Assembly: GCA_029856145.1 (NCBI GenBank)
Contig: JAHQWK010000011.1
Span: forward strand, 117,506 to 181,505
Origin: Promethearchaeia archaeon
GTDB taxonomy: Archaea; Asgardarchaeota; Lokiarchaeia; Sigyniarchaeales; SOKP01
Length of the DNA: 64,000 nt
Direction: 5' to 3'
In this document: piece by piece, positions 18,006 through 27,310 of the stretch
Numbering within the stretch: position 1 is the stretch's first letter
How the letters are laid out: the number at the start of each line of letters is the position of its first letter
The notes under the pieces: generated by a model
The model's input: only the letters and a program-made list of their open reading frames with translations
Told to the model about the DNA's origin: nothing
Database searches by the model: none
Position numbers and translations under genes: made by a program

Positions 18006-18602
18006 GTGATGAACCAAGTAAAGGATGAACAAATCTCTCTTGATGACATTGAAGTACCAGATAAAATTCCTACTAAATTTGTAAATTCAAGAGTGATTGT
18101 TTTCAACCCTTTGTATGCCTCTTATTTATACGTGAAGAAAGGGTTTTTTGGCTCTCCATTAGGGATCAATAAACCTAGATTAGAATATTTTTCCAAACCA
18201 AGCGAGTTATCGTTAATTGAATCATATTATCTATTAGAAAGAGATGAAATTACAATTTTCGATGTAAAAGAGAATAATTTTTTAGAGCCAAAGAAATTCA
18301 ATGAGATAGCTAAGAGGATTCATCATAAATTTGAGGAAAAATATATAATTTACAAAGATTTAAGACAAAAAGGATATATCCCGAGACCTGGGTTAAAGTT
18401 CGGAGCAGATTTCGTAATTTATAAAAAAGGACCAGGACTCGAACATTCTCTTTTTATGGTTCATGTTTTACCACATGATTCTGAAATTACTGCAATTGAT
18501 ATGGTTAGGGCGGGGAGGCTTGCAACCTCTGTAAGGAAAAAGTTTGTTATCGCAAATCCACTCACAAAATCATATTATTTCTTTGAATGGTTCAAGCCTT
18601 AA
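18006..18602 (+). CDS. endA: tRNA-splicing endonuclease EndA
   Basis: Archaeal tRNA-intron endonuclease (198 aa) that cuts the bulge-helix-bulge of pre-tRNA. The C-terminal catalytic domain reads DLRQKGYIPRPGLKFGADFVIYK. The catalytic triad is likely Tyr near 139, His of LEHS near 146 and Lys of VRKKFV near 177. The N-terminal domain is the usual short alpha/beta module. At under 200 aa this is the single-domain class, which works as a homotetramer or with a structural partner. The first codon is GTG at 18006, immediately followed by ATG at 18009; either could start. Confidence 0.9.
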   Translation: MMNQVKDEQISLDDIEVPDKIPTKFVNSRVIVFNPLYASYLYVKKGFFGSPLGINKPRLEYFSKPSELSLIESYYLLERDEITIFDVKENNFLEPKKFNEIAKRIHHKFEEKYIIYKDLRQKGYIPRPGLKFGADFVIYKKGPGLEHSLFMVHVLPHDSEITAIDMVRAGRLATSVRKKFVIANPLTKSYYFFEWFKP

Positions 18603-18694
18603 AAAGCAACTTCATATTATTTATATCCATTCTTGGATTAGCATCATTATTTCTAAAAATTCTTTGATTTTATACATCTCTCGATATAGAAAAT

Positions 18695-19348
18695 TTAGTG
18701 AGGTCTCCACTTTGAAGATATTATTATTATTATAAAAAACAACAATAGAAAAGGGGATAAAATAAAAAATGTTAATGAATAATAATAATAGAAGGTCCAT
18801 GTAATGAGTATTATTGAAGCAATTAACAATGCTACTAAATAATATAGTGAATTATTTCTTTTCATTTCATATATACTACCAAATATTATTATAAAAGATC
18901 CAAAAAACATACCTATCATTCCAACACCGGGAAGATAAGACCCCCAAAGGCTCGGTGGCTTCCAAAAAAAGTATATAGTATAATTTGTTATATAAACATA
19001 TTCTATTATAATACTCAAATTTAATGTTGAAATAATCATTAATACGCTGACAGTAAACGATTCTCCAGCAAGTTTTCCAGTATTAAGATTTCCCTTATCA
19101 ATACTTCTAAAAATATAAAAAGTAATAATTATACAAGCTAAAATTAAAATAGCTAAAATAAGATTTAAACCAAAAGGACTTAAAAAAAATCTCAAACTAA
19201 AATCCTTTATTACAAAGCCCCAATAGAAGAATACTTGCCCAAATTCATTAACAACATATGATGTAAAAATCAAAGGAAATAAGAATCCAATGAAAGTTAG
19301 TATAATTCCAACCTTAAGACTAAAAATATATATTTCGTTTTCTTCCAT
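18695..19348 (-). CDS. Multi-pass membrane protein of the radical SAM cassette
   Basis: A 217-aa protein with about five to six membrane spans (first at residues 10-32, VGIILTFIGFLFPLIFTSYVV; last FFILSPFLLLFFIIIIISS). It has no recognisable protease, ABC or permease motif. The loop KPPSLWGSYLPGVGMIGM near 130 is the longest non-membrane stretch. AGGAAA lies before the ATG. It begins 17 bp after a single-span small protein, so it is almost certainly co-transcribed with it. A role as exporter or membrane partner of the small proteins is inference. Confidence 0.65.
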   Translation of the reverse strand: MEENEIYIFSLKVGIILTFIGFLFPLIFTSYVVNEFGQVFFYWGFVIKDFSLRFFLSPFGLNLILAILILACIIITFYIFRSIDKGNLNTGKLAGESFTVSVLMIISTLNLSIIIEYVYITNYTIYFFWKPPSLWGSYLPGVGMIGMFFGSFIIIFGSIYEMKRNNSLYYLVALLIASIILITWTFYYYYSLTFFILSPFLLLFFIIIIISSKWRPH

Positions 19349-19365
19349 TTTTTATTTCCTATAAA

Positions 19366-19623
19366 TTAGGATTTTCTTTTTTTGATTTTAAAATCTTTCA
19401 TTCTTACAGTTGAATATCCCGTTCCAGCAGGATAGGTATTTCTACTGATTTCTGCTGTTAATATAAGTATAGATATTGCCCAAAAAGAGATCATTATTAT
19501 AATTATTAGCTTAAAAATTAGCGTATACCTACTATTATTAAAAAATAGTACCTTATTCATTTCTTTATTTGTTAATCCTAATTCTTTACCAATCTTATAA
19601 AACTCGATGATATCCTTAATCAT
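19366..19623 (-). CDS. Small single-span membrane protein 1 (candidate modification substrate)
   Basis: An 85-aa protein in three parts: an N-terminal cytoplasmic helix EFYKIGKELGLTNKEMNK (residues 7-24), one membrane span (about 36-56) and a basic C-terminal tail YPAGTGYSTVRMKDFKIKK. Both ends, but not the span, are conserved in the second small protein at 22245-22490. The arrangement around a SPASM radical SAM enzyme resembles leader plus core in ribosomally made peptides, but the tail is longer and charged. It starts 48 bp after the radical SAM stop. Alternatively, the pair are small membrane subunits of a complex. Confidence 0.6.
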   Translation of the reverse strand: MIKDIIEFYKIGKELGLTNKEMNKVLFFNNSRYTLIFKLIIIIMISFWAISILILTAEISRNTYPAGTGYSTVRMKDFKIKKRKS

Positions 19624-19671
19624 TCTTTATTCCCATTTTTTATAAATTATCCATTTTTTAAATTACAGATT

Positions 19672-20796
19672 TTATATATTTAATATGCTAGAATAGATAT
19701 TTTTGTATTTTGATAAAACTGTATCCATTTTTCCTTTTACTTTAAAAATTTTCGAATTAAAACGTACATTTTCTATTGCTCGTAAACAATAGGGCGAATC
19801 TTCTGAGTTTAAGGCATATCTTGTTCCTAAACAGCCTCCTTTACATTCATTCACCATATCACAGTTTTTACAATATCCACGTAAATTTTCTTTTTCAAAA
19901 TTGCGATTATAATTAAAAGCATAAGGATTTGATATAATTTCCTTTAGACTATTGGTTCTTACATTTCCTTCAATAAATTTATCTGAAAGGGTTAAACATC
20001 CTTTAATATTTCCATTGCTTTGAATACCTAACACTGAATATCCTGCTTGACATCCAACCCATGGTGCTAATCCCAAATTTGGTATGAATCTTGAAAAATA
20101 ACCAATACAATGTGCTCCTATTACAGGGAGTCTTCGATAGGAGTATTTTTTAACATTAATTGCAATAAACATTGCTAATGCATAATATTCTTCTCTTGAA
20201 ATCATTAATTCTTTAGGAAAGCGCCCAATAGGGACTGCTAATTGAATTTGCCAAGAAATATTTTGATCCAAAATTAAATTTTTAATTAAATCTACTTCCT
20301 TTAAGTTTTTTTTATTAATGGCTGTTATTATTGAAACTGGCAGTTTTTCTTTTTTTAAAATCTTCATTGCATTTATAGTTTTATCGTAAGCTCCTTTAAT
20401 TCCTCTAAGATAATCATGAGTTTCTGGAATTCCACCGTCTAAGCTTAAAGATACACAATCTACATCTAGTTTTTTCAATTTTTGAATATGTTTAACAAGA
20501 TTTAATCCGTTAGTAACAATTGATAAGTCCATTTTATATTTCTTAACTTCTTTCGCAATTTCAAACCAGTCCTCTCTAATTAGAGGTTCTCCACCCATTA
20601 ATGCGACACCTTTATAGCCACATGAATGCAAATCTTTTACCAATTCTAACGCTTCCTCAGTATTTAACTCATCTGAACGCGCGCTACCCGCTCTGGACCC
20701 ACAATGAATGCATAAACTATTACACTTTAAAGTAATTTCCCAAACTGCACAAGAATTTTTTATTCTACGGGTTAAAAGTGATATTAAACTTGGCAT
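19672..20796 (-). CDS. Radical SAM protein with SPASM domain
   Basis: Radical SAM enzyme (374 aa). The cluster motif CNSLCIHC gives C25, C29 and C32; GGEPL follows near residue 69 for SAM binding. The C-terminal SPASM region has Cys-rich blocks: GCQAGYSVLGIQSNGNIKGC near 258-276 and YCKNCDMVNECKGGC near 322-336, then a late Cys in SPYCLRA. These are the ligands for auxiliary Fe-S clusters, as in PqqE, AlbA and anaerobic sulfatase-maturing enzymes. Such proteins usually modify peptide side chains. The neighbours are two related small proteins, a methyltransferase and a membrane protein, supporting a peptide-modifying role. Confidence 0.88.
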   Translation of the reverse strand: MPSLISLLTRRIKNSCAVWEITLKCNSLCIHCGSRAGSARSDELNTEEALELVKDLHSCGYKGVALMGGEPLIREDWFEIAKEVKKYKMDLSIVTNGLNLVKHIQKLKKLDVDCVSLSLDGGIPETHDYLRGIKGAYDKTINAMKILKKEKLPVSIITAINKKNLKEVDLIKNLILDQNISWQIQLAVPIGRFPKELMISREEYYALAMFIAINVKKYSYRRLPVIGAHCIGYFSRFIPNLGLAPWVGCQAGYSVLGIQSNGNIKGCLTLSDKFIEGNVRTNSLKEIISNPYAFNYNRNFEKENLRGYCKNCDMVNECKGGCLGTRYALNSEDSPYCLRAIENVRFNSKIFKVKGKMDTVLSKYKNIYSSILNI

Positions 20797-20913
20797 TGCA
20801 ATTATCGGATTCTTTTTCTGAAATATAAATTGATTAAATTTCTTTAAAAACTTTTGTTATAAAAATTGAATATTTCATAATATAATCGCTATGGAGTATA
20901 ATTTAATTGCTTT

Positions 20914-22248
20914 TTAATTTACGGAATAGTACTTATCGAGAGTTATGATAGGATTAAAGTTCGCTAATGGTACTGTTGACTTCTTTACGCAACTTATTTC
21001 TGAAGCGATATCCTTTTTGATCATCTTTTTATTCTTTATATTACTAATTCTTAACAATCTTAATGTTCTCCTGTAAGTTTTTAGTGCATCTGATCTTAAA
21101 TTCAATTTAACAAACACTTTTGCTAAATTCCAGTAATAGATTAAATCATCCCTAAATATTTGAATTGAGTCTAACAATTTCTCTTTAGCAATTTCATAAT
21201 TTTGATTGTAAACTTCCTTTATTCCTTGATAGAAAAATACTTGAGATTTTCTTTGAATCATTGCAGAAGAGAAAAAGAACAACTTATTCGGTTTATTAGT
21301 TATTGAGAGTTCTTTTAGACGAGTCAATTGTTGCTGCTTTTCATTTTTGATAAACATTAATTTCTCTATTATTCTTTCACCAAATGCTTCTATTGATGAA
21401 AATGCAAACATTTGGGATCCTGGAATTGTTGGCAGTCTTTTAAGGGAATTAAATAGAATATTAGGAAGGTTGTATTTTATTATATATTCAATTATTTCAT
21501 AAATGTATTTTATCTCAAAAATTGAAAGATAATTGATATCCTCAATCCCTTTAAGAAAAATGTTAGCTACTTGAGGAAATCTTATTAGAATGGTCTTAAT
21601 AATTTCAAATATAATATTTTTATCTTTTCTTCTTTCAAATTCTTTTAACTTTAATATTATAAAAGTTACTAAATCCTCTTGTTCTTTTGCTAAAAAAGAG
21701 TCTTTAAAATCTACTAGATTCTCTAATAACATTTGTTTTCGAATATGCGTAATAACTTGAAAGAAATTCTCTTTTGAAGGCTTTTTGCATTCAACTCTTA
21801 AAGTGGGTATTGACTCTGTGTTATAAAATTTTCTTTCCTTTATATCAATAAATCCTATTTTTCTAAGCATTTCTGCTAACAATTCTGAGGGATAACATAA
21901 CTTATGTTGAAGTCCTTTATGAGGAATACCAAATATCCATCCTAAAATTTCCTTTTGTTGTTCATAGTTTCCATTTAAATAGGATTGAAAAGCCTTTTCA
22001 ATATCAGGTGTTTCTATTATTAGAACTCCATTAAACTGTAAGACTCTAAAAAATTCGCTTAATACATAGAGAGATTTGAAAAAACCAATATGTTCAATTA
22101 ATTGAATTGCTTTAACTTCTTCACAAGAGTTATCGGAAAATGAGAGATTTATAGCAGACATTTGTTGATCTGCTAAGATATCTTCATATAAATCAATATT
22201 GTAATAATCTGGCTCATATCTTCTTCCAGAGCCCACATTTAACTTCAT
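20914..22248 (-). CDS. SAM-dependent methyltransferase with helical repeat C-terminal domain
   Basis: A two-domain protein (444 aa). Residues 1-155 form a class I methyltransferase: MKLNVGSGRRYEPDYYNIDL as motif I with the acidic residue after it, LSFSDNSCEEVKAIQLIEH, and EFFRVLQFNGVLIIETPD. Residues 190-440 are all-helical, and FRDDLIYYWNLAKVFVKLNLRSDALKTYRR near 370-400 reads as a TPR-like repeat. The start overlaps the stop of the small protein upstream by four bases (ATGA), a strong sign of translational coupling. The substrate is unknown; the TPR part may bind the small protein. Confidence 0.8.
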   Translation of the reverse strand: MKLNVGSGRRYEPDYYNIDLYEDILADQQMSAINLSFSDNSCEEVKAIQLIEHIGFFKSLYVLSEFFRVLQFNGVLIIETPDIEKAFQSYLNGNYEQQKEILGWIFGIPHKGLQHKLCYPSELLAEMLRKIGFIDIKERKFYNTESIPTLRVECKKPSKENFFQVITHIRKQMLLENLVDFKDSFLAKEQEDLVTFIILKLKEFERRKDKNIIFEIIKTILIRFPQVANIFLKGIEDINYLSIFEIKYIYEIIEYIIKYNLPNILFNSLKRLPTIPGSQMFAFSSIEAFGERIIEKLMFIKNEKQQQLTRLKELSITNKPNKLFFFSSAMIQRKSQVFFYQGIKEVYNQNYEIAKEKLLDSIQIFRDDLIYYWNLAKVFVKLNLRSDALKTYRRTLRLLRISNIKNKKMIKKDIASEISCVKKSTVPLANFNPIITLDKYYSVN

Positions 22249-22490
22249 TTTTTATTTTTAAAATCATTTAATTTAACAGATGAATATAAGGTTCCGCTTG
22301 GATAAACAGATTTAGATCCAACAACTATAGCGACAACTATAACAACAGCTAATGAAGCTAAAAAAAATATCAATGAAAGTGTAAATAATATAGAACGATT
22401 GCCTGAAAATAAAAATGTTCGATTAATTTCACTTTTTTTTAATCCTAACTCTTTACCAATTCTATAAAATTGAGTTAATTCTTTGAACAT
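22245..22490 (-). CDS. Small single-span membrane protein 2 (homologue of 19366-19623)
   Basis: An 81-aa protein starting at the ATG at 22490, chosen because GAGGTGA lies about ten bases upstream; a longer frame reaching 22610 has no such support. The N-terminal helix QFYRIGKELGLKKSEINR, one span (LIFFLASLAVVIVVAIVV) and the tail YPSGTLYSSVKLNDFKNKK match small protein 1 position by position except in the membrane part. It is first in the cassette and its stop overlaps the methyltransferase start. Confidence 0.6.
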   Translation of the reverse strand: MFKELTQFYRIGKELGLKKSEINRTFLFSGNRSILFTLSLIFFLASLAVVIVVAIVVGSKSVYPSGTLYSSVKLNDFKNKK

Positions 22491-22699
22491 GTTGTAAATT
22501 TCACCTCTTAAATATAGAATAATGCTATATGCTTTTTTATTATAATTACATATAAAAACATTTCTTTGGTATATTAATAGTCTAAGAGATTTTAAAGCTT
22601 TAAGGTGCACTTTTCGAACATTATGAAATATTCTTGAAATTAGGAAATTATTTTTAGCTTTTTTCCCTTAAAAGTTAAGTTGCACTTAATTTTAGTTAT

Positions 22700-24508
22700 T
22701 TAGATGGCAAGCAATCTTAATTTCTTCATGATTGTATCTTTAATTTTCTCGATCCGTTGAAATGCTTCATTAGGTACAGTCTGGCTTATTCGCAAAATTG
22801 AGTTTATAAGGTCTGGTTCTAAAAGATCCTCAATCAATATTCCTCGCTCTATAAGGTTTTTACCCTCGTTATAGATTAAAAGTATAACTTTGATTATCCC
22901 TAATAATTTTTTAATACTTGTATAATTATCAGTGTCATCGAAAGCGTTTTGAATTAAGAATCCGTCTCTAATCATTTTTGCAATGAATAGAACTAACTGT
23001 TGAGATTCAGGTAAATTTTTTTCTCCAACCAATTGTAGAATATGTTTCAATTCTTGTTCTTGGGATAATATCTCATTTACTTGGTTTCTACATTGAGACC
23101 AATCAATATCTATCTCTGGCCAATCTATATCTCTCTCATACCACCATTCAGAAATGAATTGGGAATAATTTGAATATGAATTCAACCAAGTAATGGCAGG
23201 ATAATGTTTTAGATAAGCAAGTTTAGGATCCAAAGCCCAAAAAACTTGAACTAAACGCTTAGTTGTTGCTGTTACTGGTTCGCTGAAATCCCCCGCAGGA
23301 GGAGAAATAGTGCCAATGATTGATATTGAACCAATTCTTTCATTTCCTAAATGATCTTTTCCTAAAGTTCTAACAACTCCTGCTCTTTCATAAAAACTAG
23401 ATAGTTTAGATGGTAGATAAGCAGGATATCCTTCTTCTGCGGGCATTTCTTCTAATAATCCTGAAATTTCTCTCAAAGATTCAGCCCATCTTGATATACT
23501 ATCAGCTAGAACTGCAACATCATATCCCATATCTCGATAATATTCTGCAATCGTTACTCCAGAAAATAAGCTAGCCTCCCGAGCAGATACAGGCATATTA
23601 GATGTATTAGCTATAAGTATAACTCTATCTAATAATGTTTCTCCGCTTTGGGGGTCTCTAATTTCTGAAAATTGTTTCAAAATATTAGCAATTTCATTTC
23701 CAGGTTCACCACACCCAATAAATACAATTAAATCAGCATTACACCATTTAGCGAGTAATTGCTGAATCACAGTTTTTCCTGTGCCAAAACCGCCCGGAAT
23801 CGCAACTGTTCCTCCTTTTGCTATCGGAAATAATAAGTCTATAACCCTTATTCCCGTGATCAATGGCTCACGAGGATCTTCTTTTCTCATATAAGGGCGC
23901 TTTTTTGTTATTGGCCATTTTTGCAGCATTGAGAAAGATTTTTCTATACTATTTTTTTTTATTAGAAAAATCTCATCTGTGATTGTATAATCTCCTTCTT
24001 GAGCAATAAAGGATATTTCTCCATTGATAAATGGAGGGACCATTATTTTATGTTCAAAAAATGTAGTTTCTTGTATAGTACCAATAATATCTCCTGCATT
24101 GACGTTATCATTATTTTTCCTTATTGGTACAAAATGCCATTTTTTACTTCTAGATAAAGAAGGATATTTTACTCCTCTCCCTAATCTTCCATTATTAAAA
24201 TCTTCAAATACTTTTCCTAATGGTCTCTGTATCCCATCGAAAACGTTTGATAAAAGCCCTGGAGCTAATTCCATTGAAAGAGGTTCATTCAAACTAACAA
24301 CTTCTTCATTTAACTGTAGGTTTATGGTATTTTCAAAACATTGACTAATTATATGATCTGAATAGATCTGAATTACTTCTCCCAGGATATTATATTTAGA
24401 GATATTAATTAGGTCGAAAAGATGGACATGATTTTCCAGACCTTTAATTTTGATAAGCGATCCATTAATTGCAGAAATATAGCCAATTTTTATTTCTGTT
24501 TCATTCAT
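22700..24508 (-). CDS. A/V-type ATP synthase subunit A, second divergent copy
   Basis: A 602-aa catalytic A-subunit homologue with its insert domain (residues about 110-200). The P-loop GGFGTGKTV near 236 is intact. The catalytic loop reads GCGEPGNE near 266: the Glu is kept but the Arg of the normal GERGNE is Pro. Walker B reads [10 protein letters not shown], where the first copy has [10 protein letters not shown]. It lies at the far end of the ATPase operon after subunit I and a zinc-ribbon gene. It could give an ATPase with mixed A subunits, a regulatory subunit or a second enzyme. It is not a pseudogene: full length, with the fold residues maintained. Confidence 0.88.
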   Translation of the reverse strand: MNETEIKIGYISAINGSLIKIKGLENHVHLFDLINISKYNILGEVIQIYSDHIISQCFENTINLQLNEEVVSLNEPLSMELAPGLLSNVFDGIQRPLGKVFEDFNNGRLGRGVKYPSLSRSKKWHFVPIRKNNDNVNAGDIIGTIQETTFFEHKIMVPPFINGEISFIAQEGDYTITDEIFLIKKNSIEKSFSMLQKWPITKKRPYMRKEDPREPLITGIRVIDLLFPIAKGGTVAIPGGFGTGKTVIQQLLAKWCNADLIVFIGCGEPGNEIANILKQFSEIRDPQSGETLLDRVILIANTSNMPVSAREASLFSGVTIAEYYRDMGYDVAVLADSISRWAESLREISGLLEEMPAEEGYPAYLPSKLSSFYERAGVVRTLGKDHLGNERIGSISIIGTISPPAGDFSEPVTATTKRLVQVFWALDPKLAYLKHYPAITWLNSYSNYSQFISEWWYERDIDWPEIDIDWSQCRNQVNEILSQEQELKHILQLVGEKNLPESQQLVLFIAKMIRDGFLIQNAFDDTDNYTSIKKLLGIIKVILLIYNEGKNLIERGILIEDLLEPDLINSILRISQTVPNEAFQRIEKIKDTIMKKLRLLAI

Positions 24509-24532
24509 CTCTTTTTTTCAAGCATCCTATTT

Positions 24533-24976
24533 TTATTGGTATATTATATTTTCATTACAAAATGGACATTTTTTAACAAAATTCGGCACAATATTCCCAC
24601 AATTTTTACATTTATTTATTAAAGGTTTACGGTATTCAAACTCTAGGTTGATAGGTTTAGAAATTTTAAGGTTAGGTTGTTTTAATTCCTTCTCTTCTAG
24701 AATTCGCTTTCTTTTTGTCTGTTCACTTAGTTTAGCTCTACTTTTTTTATCTGAAAACATCCTAGAATAAAGAGTTCGTTTGTTTCGTCTGAGAAATGGT
24801 CCGATAGTAGCTAAAATAATAAAGATGAGTAAAATTGAGATAATTAAAGGGTTAAAACCAAAATTGATTAGTAGATAAAATAGGTAAAGAAAAATAATTA
24901 AATAAAGCATTATCCAAATTAATTTCAAAATAACTTGTTTGCGTGATGGTTTATTTTTTTTGTCTTCTAGCGTCAT
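24533..24976 (-). CDS. Membrane protein with C-terminal zinc ribbon in the ATPase operon
   Basis: A 147-aa protein. Two adjacent spans occupy residues 14-65 (LIWIMLYLIIFLYLFYLLINFG, then PLIISILLIFIILATIGPFL). A basic linker follows, and CKNCG near 123 with CPFCN near 136 form a zinc ribbon. It sits between atpI (40 bp) and the second A subunit (24 bp) on the same strand. I do not recognise a family. The position suggests a factor linked to the second A subunit or to ATPase assembly. Confidence 0.65.
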   Translation of the reverse strand: MTLEDKKNKPSRKQVILKLIWIMLYLIIFLYLFYLLINFGFNPLIISILLIFIILATIGPFLRRNKRTLYSRMFSDKKSRAKLSEQTKRKRILEEKELKQPNLKISKPINLEFEYRKPLINKCKNCGNIVPNFVKKCPFCNENIIYQ

Positions 24977-25016
24977 AAATTGTAGATTTTAACATTTTTG
25001 CTTATTAAATATCATT

Positions 25017-27299
25017 TTATTTAAATTCTTTTGAGATATAACTCTTCGCTTTATCAATCTCATCCTTTACCGATTTAATTTCAATTTCTTTATCTATCTC
25101 TTCGGAAATTATATCTTTCTCAAGTTCTCTACTGAATATCATTACTGAATAATCAGCATCAAGATAGAAAGGGAAATACTCAATGCCAGAACCTTGAAAG
25201 AATTTAAAAAAGAACTCATAAAAATGTAACCTCATCGTGTTGATAAATACAAGTAATCCTTCTATGAGAATAACGATAATATTACCAAAGATTAAACCAA
25301 CTATGTTAAGTATTTCAAAACCTATACCCTCTCCCTGAATCAGATTTCCCATTTCATTTATAGCATATAATAAAGCGACATGAGCAAGTGCTAGTGCTAG
25401 TAACCTAATATATGAAAGAACATTACTCATAACTGATAATAATGTATCAAATGTTTCAATTGATCCTTCACCTAATAATCCACCAAAAGATTCTTCCCGT
25501 AAATAGGATAATTTAAATACCTTCCCTAAGGGTTTTGAGAGTATCAGTAAAAGTCCTGGAATTAACACAAATAGTATAGGGTATGGAAAAGCTAACCATA
25601 CATATATATCAAATCCATAAGTAAAAATTAGAACTGTTCCTCCGATCAAAAAGAAAATTTTCATTAATGAGTCGGTAAATGCTAAATATTTCCTATGTTG
25701 CTTCCAATAATTTAGAAATTGAATGATCCACCCCAAAATTATGTGAAAAATCCCAATTAATATGGAAAAATAAAATACAGATAAAATATTATTTAATGGA
25801 TTATATAAAATGATATTTGTAAAAGGAATTTTAATTGGCTCAAGATTTAAAAGAACGATGCCAAATATTTCTATTTCTTGTTTTCCAAAAAATTCACCAT
25901 ATAAAAAACCAATAAAAAAAGCAGCCCATCCACAGAAAAAGATAATCCAAGAGAAGTTAGACATTTGTTTCTTTCGCTTTCTGAATACTAATGCTCCTAT
26001 TAATCCACATATTATTAAAGTTAAGCCATGCCCAATATCTCCAAACATAATTCCAAATAATATAGGAAAAGTAAAAGCAATAATTGGCGTAGGATCTATT
26101 TCAGAATAAGTAGGAGTACCATACATTTTTGTGATTGCTTCGAAGGGTCTTACTAAAAAAAAGTTTTTCATAATTCTTGGAGTTTGATCCCTTAAATCTT
26201 CAACGCTATCAGATTCCTCACTTAATGACTTTATAGTTTCTGTTTTTACTTTTAATCTACTTTTTTTTTTTCTGATTGATTTTGAGGGATAAATTTCATA
26301 AATAGGACGCTTTTTAGATACATCAATCGAGTCAACTATTACGTTATCCTTAAATTTATTGAATAGGGTTTCTTGAATTTTATTCTTTTTTGATAAAGGA
26401 ACAAAAAATTTGAGAATTGCCCTATTTGTTGAAGTTTTTTCAAATTGCTGATCTGCCCAATTATATTCTTCGATATTTTGAACGATTTCATTAATACCTG
26501 CAAATTTTAATAAATTATCCTTAGCGATTCTACTTTGCTCTTTGTTATACCTTAATAATAAGTCTTTGATAAAATTGATTTCCATATCAATCCTATTATA
26601 ATTAATACCTGTATCAGTCATATATTTTTTTAAAATCGGGACTTGTTCTGAATGGATTAATCGAATTCTTCCATTAAATTCATCTTCTTTATCCTTAGGA
26701 TATATTATATAAAAACCTATCCGATCATCTGGGATTTCAAATGTCTCATAGAAGTTTGGGAATTCAGAAAAAGCAAAAAGATTGTTTAAATTATCTAAAT
26801 TTTTATAAAATGTTGTAAAAACTTTAAATTTAAAATAATTTAAATTCGTAACGTTATTTTTTGTTATATTTATTTTTTCAAGGTGTTTATAACAAGCTTT
26901 TATAGACTGTAAATTCTCTAGCTCAATATTTGCTTTAGCAATATAACTTTGTAATTCTGTTACCCGATTTATGAAAAAATCTATTTCTTCAAGAATATGA
27001 TTAATTAATTCAGTAAAGTCTTGTGCTTTAAATTCAATTCTCTCAGATTTCTTAATTCGTAAATTTTCAATATCAGCTTCATTAATATCAAGTTTTTTAA
27101 ATAATGTATTCAAATTCTTTCTTAAAAGTTTAATCTTCTCAACAACAGGCCTTTTATCTTCAATTTCTCCTTTGATTTTGGTTTTCTCTTTTTGTTTAAT
27201 ATGTACAGTATTTAAATTAGATATTTCTATTAAAAGTTGATCTTTATAATTATTGTTAATGTCCGCTTTCATTAAACAAAATTCATCTTTTTTTCCCAT
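25017..27299 (-). CDS. atpI: A/V-type ATP synthase subunit I (a subunit)
   Basis: Ion-translocating stator subunit (760 aa). The cytoplasmic N-terminal half has long coiled coils (residues about 30-115 and 230-330). The C-terminal half from about 430 has eight spans, with EIDPTPIIAFTFPILFGIMFGDIGHG as the conserved entry helix. LSNVLSYIRLLALALAHVAL carries the essential Arg of the half-channel. An upstream GTG at 27308 is possible, but AGGTG at 27309-27313 sits better for the ATG at 27299. It is longer than the usual 650-700 aa because of the N-terminal coils. Confidence 0.93.
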   Translation of the reverse strand: MGKKDEFCLMKADINNNYKDQLLIEISNLNTVHIKQKEKTKIKGEIEDKRPVVEKIKLLRKNLNTLFKKLDINEADIENLRIKKSERIEFKAQDFTELINHILEEIDFFINRVTELQSYIAKANIELENLQSIKACYKHLEKINITKNNVTNLNYFKFKVFTTFYKNLDNLNNLFAFSEFPNFYETFEIPDDRIGFYIIYPKDKEDEFNGRIRLIHSEQVPILKKYMTDTGINYNRIDMEINFIKDLLLRYNKEQSRIAKDNLLKFAGINEIVQNIEEYNWADQQFEKTSTNRAILKFFVPLSKKNKIQETLFNKFKDNVIVDSIDVSKKRPIYEIYPSKSIRKKKSRLKVKTETIKSLSEESDSVEDLRDQTPRIMKNFFLVRPFEAITKMYGTPTYSEIDPTPIIAFTFPILFGIMFGDIGHGLTLIICGLIGALVFRKRKKQMSNFSWIIFFCGWAAFFIGFLYGEFFGKQEIEIFGIVLLNLEPIKIPFTNIILYNPLNNILSVFYFSILIGIFHIILGWIIQFLNYWKQHRKYLAFTDSLMKIFFLIGGTVLIFTYGFDIYVWLAFPYPILFVLIPGLLLILSKPLGKVFKLSYLREESFGGLLGEGSIETFDTLLSVMSNVLSYIRLLALALAHVALLYAINEMGNLIQGEGIGFEILNIVGLIFGNIIVILIEGLLVFINTMRLHFYEFFFKFFQGSGIEYFPFYLDADYSVMIFSRELEKDIISEEIDKEIEIKSVKDEIDKAKSYISKEFK

Positions 27300-27310
27300 A
27301 CCATCCACAC

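Noticed and set aside
22491-22610. N-terminal extension of small protein 2 by 40 residues to 22610
   Set aside because: No ribosome site precedes it, its residues have no counterpart in small protein 1, and GAGGTGA lies at the right place for the ATG at 22490.
23700-23830. Second A subunit as a pseudogene
   Set aside because: Full length, P-loop and general-base Glu intact, no stops or shifts; only specific residues are changed.
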